Part shown: piece after piece, positions 56,451 to 64,000 of the stretch
How positions within the stretch are numbered: position 1 is the first letter of the stretch
Layout of the letters: every line of letters begins with the position of its first letter
Assembly (NCBI RefSeq): GCF_029784135.1
Contig: NC_073746.1
Location: 110,454,661 to 110,518,660, forward strand
Source of the DNA: Toxorhynchites rutilus septentrionalis
Taxonomy: Eukaryota > Arthropoda > Insecta > Diptera > Culicidae
Length of the DNA stretch: 64,000 nucleotides
Reading direction: 5' to 3'
Made by a program: the position numbers and the translations under genes
The notes under the pieces: model-generated
What the model was told of the DNA's origin: nothing
What the model saw: only the letters and a program-made list of their open reading frames with translations
Database searches by the model: none

Positions 56451-57743
56451 AAGGGTGTGTCACATCAAATTGCATCACAGAAAAAACGCTGTAGAAATTC
56501 GCCCAGTAGACCGATCCTTTTGAAAATTTTAGACAGCAAAATAAAAACTATTAAACAAATTTTGGCATTTTCTTTTTATTCATACTTCGAGCCCAAGCCC
56601 GTATGCTCGCACCTTCCTCTTTACCCCGTCCATAAGGTTCTGTACAACGTCAGGTTGTAGTTTTTTTTGAACAGAAATCCATTTTCTCTTGAAGTCCGCC
56701 TCCGATATGACAACTTTTGGGTTCTTCCGGAGGGCCTGCTTCATAATCGCCCAATATTTCTCTATTGGGCGAAGCTCCGGCGCGTTGGGCGGGTTCATTT
56801 CCTTTGGCACGAAGGTGACCCCGTTGGCTTCGTACCACTCCAACACGTCCTTTGAATAGTGGCACGAAGCGAGATCCGGCCAGAAGATGGTCGGGCCCTC
56901 GTGCTGCTTCAATAGTGGTAGTAAGCGCTTCTGTAGGCACTCCTTAAGGTAAACCTGCCCATTTACCGTGCCGGTCATGACGAAGGGGGCGCTCCGTTTT
57001 CCGCAAGAGCAGATCGCTTGCCACACCATGTACTTTTTGGCAAACTTGGATAGTTTCTGCTTGCGAATCTCCTCCGGAACGCTGAATTTGTCCTCTGCGG
57101 AGAAGAACAACAGGCCCGGCAGCTGACGAAAGTCCGCTTTGACGTAGGTTTCGTCGTCCATTACCAGGCAATGCGGCTTCGTCAGCATTTCGGTGTACAG
57201 CTCCCGGGATCGCGTCTTCCCCACCATGTTTTGCCTTTCGTCGCGGTAAGGAGCCTTCTGAACCTTGTACGCAGGCCCTCCCGCTGCTTGGTTCGCTGGA
57301 TGAATGAACTTGACAAATTCAGCTTATTGGCGACATCCCGGACCGAACTTCTCGGATCACGTCTAAGCTGCTTAACTACGCGCTTGTGATCTTTTTCACT
57401 GACGGAGCATCCATTTTTGCCGTTCTTCACCTTCCGGTCGATGGTTAGGTTCTCGAAGTATCGTTTTAGTACTCTGCTGACCGTTGATTGGACGATTCCC
57501 AGCATCTTACCGATGTCCCGATGTGACAACTCCGGATTCTCGAAATGAGTGCGCAGGATTAATTCACGACGCTCTTTTCGTTCGACGACATTTTTCCAAA
57601 TTTACGAAAAATTGACAGTGAAGCATGGCCAACGTGATCTATACACTCTTATCTGATTATAAGCGAAAGCTGAAGATATAATTCCTAAAAATTAAATTTC
57701 TACAGCGTTTTTTCCGTGATGCAATTTTATGTGACACACCCTT
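56451..57743 (-). mobile_element. DD37E Tc1/mariner transposon (ITmD37E type), copy 2
   Basis: It is 1,293 bp with inverted repeats AAGGGTGTGTCACATCAAAT and ATTTTATGTGACACACCCTT at the ends. TA lies at 56449-56450 and 57744-57745. It is near-identical to copy 1 at 16360-17658, which implies recent movement. Confidence 0.94.
56580..57590 (-). pseudogene. DD37E transposase, copy 2 (two frameshifts)
   Basis: From 57227 to 56580 the frame is open, with DDETYVKADF, KKYMVWQAI (the Trp that is a stop in copy 1), FWPDLASCHYSKD and APELRPIEKYW. Upstream there are two lesions relative to copy 1: loss of 4 bp at about 57270 (after EGLRT) and loss of one T near 57577 within the first codons. The helix-turn-helix part (LSHRDIGKMLGIVQ) is in the frame at 57529-57182. 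Confidence 0.92.
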
Positions 57744-57745
57744 TA

Positions 57746-60700
57746 TCTAGAAGGTGGTTATACATTCTTCTCTTTGATAAAAGGCCCGAAAAACACGCAA
57801 CAACTGCATGAAATGTAAAAAATATGTTTGTTTCGAGCATGCAGTTATGCTATGTTTTGATTCTTACTTCAATGAAACCACAATCGATTAATACGTTTTT
57901 ATGTTATTTTATAGTTCTATATACTTTCATGAATTATATTCAGTTGCTCACTTCTAAATAATAACAGTGAAAAATCGAATTTCGTTATTTGTGGTGGAGT
58001 ATCAAAAATTACTCTGTTTTGAGGAGGTTGAATTAGATGACTATTTAAACATAATAAAGACGAAGAAAACATATTTTTTTGGAGTTTTTTCATTCAATTA
58101 TACCCTCTTCTTCAAATAAATGCCAATAAAGCCTGAAAAATACACAATGGAATCATCACAGAGAAGTTCAATTTTCGGTCTGTGACACCGTGCGCGAGTA
58201 TACGTGTTATGATTTTGCACGCGAGTACAGGAGGGTTAATATTTATTTTCTGTATTTGATTTTTCTACTTTAGAACAAAAATATATTACTTTCTTTTACT
58301 TTACATTACTTAACATAATGACATCATATGTGTCAGTTACGTAAATGAAAGTCATAGAAATAAGATGGTCGAATGGTTTGATTTTTATATTGTCGGCGGA
58401 AACTTTCTGCTACATTGTAGTACTTAATATTGTATCCCGTAACGATTCCTTCAATCTCGAATCCGCTCAAAACAAAGGAAACTTTCATAGCAATACGCTA
58501 CGCTCCAGAATCGTGCACCTTCCATTCCAACGCCAAGGCACTACTATTCAAGCGCAGATAGCCTCCGCCGTTCCCATATCTGGGCCAAATTGGAAATATC
58601 ACGCAAAACGATTTCGCTATTAGCTTCCTTCGACAGAGCCTATTTATAATGCCCTATCGACACCGGCGCGACCGGATCGAGCCTGCCAAGGCAAGAAAAA
58701 AAAAGCTTCAAAGCTAGCATAATAAAATTGTTCTGAATTCGTGACGCAGAATGTTACTGTTTTGAAAAGAGTGCTTGTCATTATTACTCAAAACAGGCGG
58801 TTAAGAGACAACAGACCGCAGAGCATAATGGACCTCTTTCGTCCTACGGTATCGGTATCGAAATCGGAGCGGTGTGGCGTCGGATATTAGCAGCAGTTTT
58901 CGCGTGATTGGCGTGAAATTGGTTTCCTCGACGCGAAACCGCTCATTAAGATGGGGCGGCCAGAATCTAGAAGTTGGCGCGTGGGGTAACACTAGTTGGA
59001 GCAATTCTAGGAGGGCGAGCCGGCGGCGCAGACAGCCACAGGTCAGCGTTGTTGGAATAAAGTTGCTAAATTTGTGGCTTAGTTACTGGCGAACAGCAAC
59101 AGTCAAAAATACGATTTTAATAAAATTTTTATTGCTTTTTGACAATTTTTTTCGTAATATATTCAAATTGTAGATAGATGCTGCTTGGTAACAATCTGCA
59201 TTCATAATCGATAACTGGTCATAAGAGGAGAAAATAACACAACTGTCAATCTGAGCTATATCATTTTGATTTCAACACAATAGCCACTGTGGATTTAGGT
59301 CAACCCGAAGGATACAAATCATGGTTCAAATGTACTAACACAATAGCTCGGACATCGAATCGAACGAACTATCGGACTATCAGCTAAAATTACACCTCAC
59401 TCGCCAGTCAGCATATTGTTGTCCAAGCTGCTCCATTTTACGCCTTTTCTTCAGCCACACCCAGCAGCTAAAGCTATCTAATTTTGGCGCTCGCTTGTAG
59501 GAGGTCACCGTTGGGAAGGCTTATGGCGGCGCGCGGTCATCAAATAATAATCTTTCACGAGCAAAAGCCACGGCGCTGGCGGCTCTCAGCCAAGGCCGAT
59601 ACCATTCGTCATTCGAGTTTTAACTAACAGAAAGAGTTTTTCTCCTTCTGTACTTCCACTGAATTGACCGCAACTATCGGTCGAGAAACACAACGTTACC
59701 ACGAGAGAGCATGACCTTGAATGCACCGTATACAGATTTGTTAGAACTGGACCAAAGGCATCTAGAGACCGCACCTGAACCTTTGGGTGCATTTGGAAAT
59801 AACTGAAAAATCGGTATTGTAGTTTCGGAACAATAATATTTTTTTCCGAATGTCAGAATTTTTGGAGAAATGAATTTGATTTTAAACATGATTTTGTTCA
59901 GTGTAACTTTTGTTTTAATACATTTTGATGTTTTTGAATGGAAATTTAAACAATTTTCTATATTTTATACAGGGAAAACTCGATTATTTACAGTCTCCGA
60001 TTTCTTTTCAATGTACATAATCGAATAAAAAAAAATCATTAATTGAATTACATTTTGGAAGTAAAAAACTTTGAGATTGGTGGTTTTTAAGATATTATTA
60101 TTTATTTTATCTTAAAAATACATAATAAACTTGATTGTTTCTATCAACCAAATTGAAACTCACTAACTGCTCTACAATTTGTTCTTTTATTTATTTTTTA
60201 TTTATTTATTTATTGCAATTCAAATCACTGTAGCGTAAAAAATTCTCCTTTTCATTTACTACATTTAGTTTTCATTCATTGAGCTCATTAATCCGTCTTC
60301 CCTTCTCTATGATAATTAATCTTAATCTAATGGCAATCACCCAAAATATTACTTCCGTTAGGCGCGAGTTTGCACATCTAACCTCTCGTTTGCACGACAA
60401 TGTACACACATGCGAATTTAAAATTTACCGCCACTTAAGGTGAAGGTGGAAGCTAGCTAGCCACAAATGGCTGCCACAATGGCGCTCATTTCTTTCTTCT
60501 CCCTCCCTCACCCCTCGCCCGAAAATCAATAATTTTACGAGACAATGTGAAGAAAATGATCGTTTTCGCACACTTCCCATCAAGTAATATCAATCAAACT
60601 CTAATCGATTACTCACAAGATATTAAATTTTCATCTGCTGTCGCACTGTATAGTGAAAAACGTCGAAAAACTCGAGCAAGTGCTCTGAAAGTTAAATTTT

Positions 60701-61170
60701 CATTTTTCAATCTTCGACAATGGTTTTGTTTGCATTGGTGAAAGCATCGTTATTTTTTCGACACTGATGCCAGACAACATCATCGAAACAGCTATAAAAA
60801 CCACTCAATAAAATGTTATTCCTGAGTCATAGCGTTTCATGTCATGAAAATAAATAGAATAAAATTGTGTTGATATCAATACAATTATTATTTTCACGTT
60901 TCATGGGTCTATAATGTTAGTTTTAGCAACTTTAACATTGGCTAACAAAATTGTATTGCAGAGCTCGGAACACTGCCACGGCTTTCAAAAACAGTAAACG
61001 GAAGAATATTACATTCAATCAAAATGCCTCGGCCACCGAAGAGCGTTAAGGCTCTCCAACGTGAATATGTGAAAATAATACGATCAACTAAGGAAAGCAT
61101 TAAGGAATTATCAACATCGAGTTACTATGCGGAAGAACTTGTTAATACCAAAAGGGTATTAACATGCATG
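57746..61170. other. Unassigned DNA, candidate host intron or regulatory sequence
   Basis: There are no transposon proteins. A GC-richer block at 58800-59060 has open frames on both strands (58874-59173 +; 58801-59004 -) without known motifs. T-rich (TTTA)n occurs at 60185-60215. A remnant of the 55734 MITE family lies near 58178-58236. A frame opening MPRPPKSVKALQREYVKIIR at 61024 runs into the DD41D element. Confidence 0.4.
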
Positions 61171-61172
61171 TA

Positions 61173-62460
61173 CAGGGTTTTCCATTTCGGGATTCCGAAA
61201 GTACAACCGTTCGACATAGCTGTCAACCAAAGCGTCATATCGTTAGTTGAATGTCTGCCATTTTACAATATGGATCGTTTTAGCATCGCACAACGTGTTA
61301 ATTTTGTTAAATTATACTATAAAAATGATAAAAAACCGGCAAATGTTTTTCGAGCATTAAGGACGGATTTTGGTCGTCATGGATGGTCTGCAGAGCACAC
61401 AATCGCTAATGTAGTGCGTAAATTCGAACAAACTGGATCCGTAGCGGATATTGTGAAACCTGTGCATCATCGTAATGTGCGTTCGGCCGAAAATATTGCT
61501 GCTGTTGCTGCCAGTGTGGAGGATGACCCGAATGTTTCGATTCCACGGCGTGCTCAGCAATCGGGCTTGTCAAACACATCATTGTGGCGAATTTTGCATT
61601 TGGACTTGCACCTACATCCATATAAAGTCCAACTGATACAAAAATTAGAGCGTGGTGACCATGGAATGCGTCGGGCATACGTCGATTGGGTGAACGAACA
61701 ACAGCAGCAAAATGCTGAATTTTCGCATCAAATTTTCTTCAGCGACGAGGCACATTTCGAGCTCGGTGACTATGTGAACATCCAAAATTTTCGTATATGG
61801 GGCTCAGAAAATCCACACGTGATTGTTGAGAGGCCATTGCATCCGCCAAAAGTCACTGTTTGGTGCGCATTATGGTCTGGTGGAGTCATCGGGCCTTATT
61901 TCTTAGGAAATGAGGACGGCGAGACGGTAACTGTGAATGGTGCGCGCTATGGCCGCATGTTAACCGATTTTTTTTTTGCCACAAATTGAAGATATGGCTA
62001 CGGATGACATGTGGTTTCAGCAGGACGGCGCCACGTGCCAAACAACACGACCGAACATGGCCATATTGCGAACGAAATTTGAGGGACGCATAATTTCGCG
62101 TTTTGGTGATGCCAATTAGCCGTCCAGATCATGCGATTTGAACCCGCTAGACTTTTTTTTGTGGGGTTATGCGAAAGACCGTGTCTATGCCAACTCTCCG
62201 CAAACTCTTGAACATTTGAAAGACAACATTCGTGAAGTTATGACCGAGATACCGCCCCATATGTGCCGAAAAGTCATCGAAAATTACCTGTTCCGGATCA
62301 AGGTGTGCGAGGAAGCCCTAGGTGGACATTTGAATGATGTTGTATTTCACACATAATGGCATAAACCAAACTTTTATTTGAAATAAAAGTTTCATCGAAA
62401 TTCGAATTCTAAGTGTGTTTTATTTCAATTTACTTTCGGAATTTAAAGTTGGAAAACCCT
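61173..62460 (+). mobile_element. DD41D (rosa-like) mariner element, complete
   Basis: It is 1,288 bp. The left TIR is CAGGGTTTTCCATTTCGGGA with ATTCCGAAAGTA; the right TIR in reverse is AGGGTTTTCCAACTTTAAAT with TCCGAAAGTA. TA lies at 61171-61172 and 62461-62462. The spacing of 41 residues between the last two catalytic Asp puts it in the DD41D group. Confidence 0.93.
61270..62356 (+). pseudogene. DD41D transposase (frameshift and shared TAG)
   Basis: The start is MDRFSIAQRVNFVKLYYKND at 61270. Upstream codons in the same frame belong to the flank and TIR. The helix-turn-helix (RALRTDFGRHGWSAEHTIAN), FSDEAHFELGDYV, WCALWSGGVIGPYF, FQQDGATC and CDLNPLDFFLWGYAKDRV are visible. The end is GGHLNDVVFHT at 62356. 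An extra T in the run at about 61967-61975 shifts the frame after MLTDFF. A TAG at 62117-62119 stands where family members have Trp. Confidence 0.92.
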
Positions 62461-62514
62461 TACGCTAGCGTATAATCAGAATTTTACTTCATATGCAAAT
62501 GCGCCTTCTATATA

Positions 62515-63758
62515 TTAGGCTATCAAAAAAGTTCTGCAGTATTTATTTTTGAATTTACATTTGTCCATAAAATTAGTTACAATCATCTGTTTTAAGTCAA
62601 ATATGCGCCGTTTTGTTCGATGACTTGTTCCCAACGAGATGCCAACTTCATAATACCCCTGTTATAGAAGCTCGCTTCCTTATTGGCAAAAAACTCGGAT
62701 AGCCAATTTTCACAGGCCTCTTTTGTGGCTAACTTCTGACTACCTAGCTCGTTCGCCATGGACAAAAACAGGTGGTAGTCACTTGGTGCAAGGTCCGGAC
62801 TATACGGCGGATGCAAAAGAACCTCCCATCCGAGCTCCCGGAGCTTCTGGCGCGTCACCAAAGAAGTGTGTGGCCTGGCGTTGTCCTGATGGAAGACAAT
62901 GCGGCCTCTGTTTATCAAAGATGGCCTCTTCTTCATGAGTGCTACCTTCAAGCGGTCCAGTTGTTGGCAGTACAGGTCCGAATTGAGCGTTTGGCCATAG
63001 GGAAGCAGCTCATAATAGATTATTCCTTGACAATCCCACCAAACACACAGCAGAACCTTCCTGGCCGTTAATGAGGGCTGAGCCGCTTCAGCGGGCTTCG
63101 ACCACGACCATTTGCGCTTCACGTTGTCGTAAGTGACCCACTTTTCATCGCCAGTCACCATCCGCTTCAGAAACGGGTCGATTTTGTTGCGATTCAGCAG
63201 CGATTCACATGCGTCGATACGGTCAAAGATGTTTTTTTGCGTCAACGTGTGTGGCACCCATACATCGAACTTCTTTGTGAATCCAAACTTCTTCAAATGG
63301 TTAATAACGGTTTGATGACTTATCCCCAGCTCTTGGCCGATGCTACGGCTGCTACTATGCCGGTCTTTCTCGGCTAATTCAGCGATTTTGTCGCAATTTT
63401 CGACGACAGGCCTTCCGGAGCGTGGCGCATCTTCGACTACCTCTACACCAGAACGAAAACGTTGAAACCATCGTTGTGCGGTGGAAATGGAAACTGTATC
63501 GGGTCCATAAACTGCACAAATTTTATTGACAGCTTGAGATGCATTTTTGCCTTTGTCATAGTAGTACTGCTCCATATTTGCGACACTATAACTCACGAAC
63601 GACTTAACCAAACAAAACACTGTCAAGGATTATATTATAGCGCGCAAAAATACCTTTCCACCAATCTATAGTATGATTCGATACAATGAATACAACTAGA
63701 ACTACGCGCTTACAACGACACCTCGCGGAAATATCGCAGGACTTTTTTGACAGCCTAA
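62515..63758 (-). mobile_element. Complete DD34D mariner element
   Basis: It is 1,244 bp with inverted repeats of about 28 bp: TTAGGCTGTCAAAAAAGTCC on the minus strand start and TTAGGCTATCAAAAAAGTTC at the other end. TA lies at 62513-62514 and 63759-63760. It is the least damaged element in the window. It lies 52 bp from the DD41D element. Confidence 0.95.
62592..63575 (-). CDS. DD34D mariner transposase, open frame with 10-residue deletion
   Basis: The frame is open without stops. I place the start at MEQ (63575) because mariner proteins start there; the frame extends upstream to 63626. It encodes 327 residues: helix-turn-helix part, DAPRSGRPV linker, WVPHTLTQKN (WVPHEL motif), and catalytic Asp in VTGDEKWVTYDN, FHQDNARPH and YSPDLAPSDYHLF, with 34 residues between the last two (DD34D). 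The C-terminus is SRWEQVIEQNGAYLT. Compared with the copy at 41620, 30 nt (10 residues, NKEKIRHILQ) are missing just after MEQ. This removes most of the first DNA-binding helix. Catalysis may be intact; end binding is doubtful. Confidence 0.93.
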   Translation of the reverse strand: MEQYYYDKGKNASQAVNKICAVYGPDTVSISTAQRWFQRFRSGVEVVEDAPRSGRPVVENCDKIAELAEKDRHSSSRSIGQELGISHQTVINHLKKFGFTKKFDVWVPHTLTQKNIFDRIDACESLLNRNKIDPFLKRMVTGDEKWVTYDNVKRKWSWSKPAEAAQPSLTARKVLLCVWWDCQGIIYYELLPYGQTLNSDLYCQQLDRLKVALMKKRPSLINRGRIVFHQDNARPHTSLVTRQKLRELGWEVLLHPPYSPDLAPSDYHLFLSMANELGSQKLATKEACENWLSEFFANKEASFYNRGIMKLASRWEQVIEQNGAYLT

Positions 63759-63760
63759 TA

Positions 63761-64000
63761 TATAATATAGATAGATTGGGATCGTCGAAAGTAATATTTA
63801 CGCTCGTGGTGATGCTATCAAGACATCGAGCAAATGGGCTAGTCTCGTTCGAATTTTAGTTTTGACAACACTCAACTACTCGAATCACTCAAGGCATCAG
63901 GAAGACAATCTGGCTCACTCATAAATAAACCTTAGCTAGTGGTGAAGTAAGTTCGATTCCTCTCCTCTAATCCACATCAAACCCTAGGCCCTAGTCTCGA
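63761..64000. other. Unassigned DNA at the window edge
   Basis: It contains AGTTCGATTCC near 63950, which resembles a tRNA B box, but no A box or cloverleaf is convincing. It may belong to a repeat that continues outside the window. Confidence 0.25.

Noticed and set aside
63930..63960. tRNA-like B box near the window end
   Set aside because: A single B-box-like string without A box or fold.

Overview
The window looks like a transposon graveyard from a culicine mosquito (Aedes-type) genome. The evidence is the combination seen here: non-LTR retrotransposons of the I/Loner group that carry RNase H, a JAM/RTE-type element, Jockey-type reverse transcriptases, DD37E and DD41D Tc1/mariner families, DD34D mariners, Helitron-like repeats with a TC start and CTAG end, and long AT-rich stretches without genes. 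I see no bacterial operons, no CRISPR, no rRNA or confident tRNA, and no complete host gene. The only host-gene candidate is a signal-peptide-like first exon at 7482-7590. No genuinely new biological system is evident. The interest lies in transposon architecture: exact insertion boundaries, nesting, shared lesions and conserved small signals.

Layout. 116-6164: a full-length I/Loner-group LINE (NLTR-1, +) with 14-bp target-site duplications (TSDs) and only two breaks in ORF2. 6165-9820: mostly unassigned, with a mariner remnant at 8270-8570. 9825-11995: a Jockey-type LINE fragment (NLTR-2, +). 12302-19440, with a further ORF1 piece at 29474-29625: a decayed I-like LINE (NLTR-3, -) split by a solo-LTR-like insert (14024-15298), a DD37E transposon (16360-17658) and an LTR-type, protein-poor element (about 19440-29473, -). 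The last of these is itself split by a second I/Loner-group LINE (NLTR-4, -, 22285-28285).

29630-33540 is unassigned. 33540-39010 is a mariner split by an RTE/JAM-like LINE (33818-38770, 14-bp TSDs), which is in turn split by a Jockey-type LINE (NLTR-5, about 34280-36553). 39395-39730 is another Jockey fragment. 40259-50760 is a mosaic: Helitron-like repeats in inverted orientation at both edges, two halves of a DD34D mariner (41449-42150 and 49121-49612), a truncated DD41D element, a Tc1 fragment, and a 2.5-kb hAT element (44041-46550, 8-bp TSDs) carrying pieces of two Tc1/mariner transposases. 50760-56450 holds further Helitron-like units and MITE-like repeats. 56451-57743 is a second DD37E transposon. 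57746-61170 is low in transposons and may be host intron or regulatory DNA. 61173-62460 is a complete DD41D element with target-repair injobs limited to two ORF lesions, and 62515-63758 is a complete DD34D mariner with an open transposase.

How the parts work together. The autonomous-type LINEs encode a nucleic-acid-binding ORF1 and an endonuclease/reverse transcriptase (with or without RNase H) for target-primed reverse transcription. The Tc1/mariner and hAT elements encode cut-and-paste transposases acting on their terminal inverted repeats (TIRs). Nearly all copies carry stops, frameshifts or deletions. The mariner at 62515-63758 is the least damaged protein-coding element.
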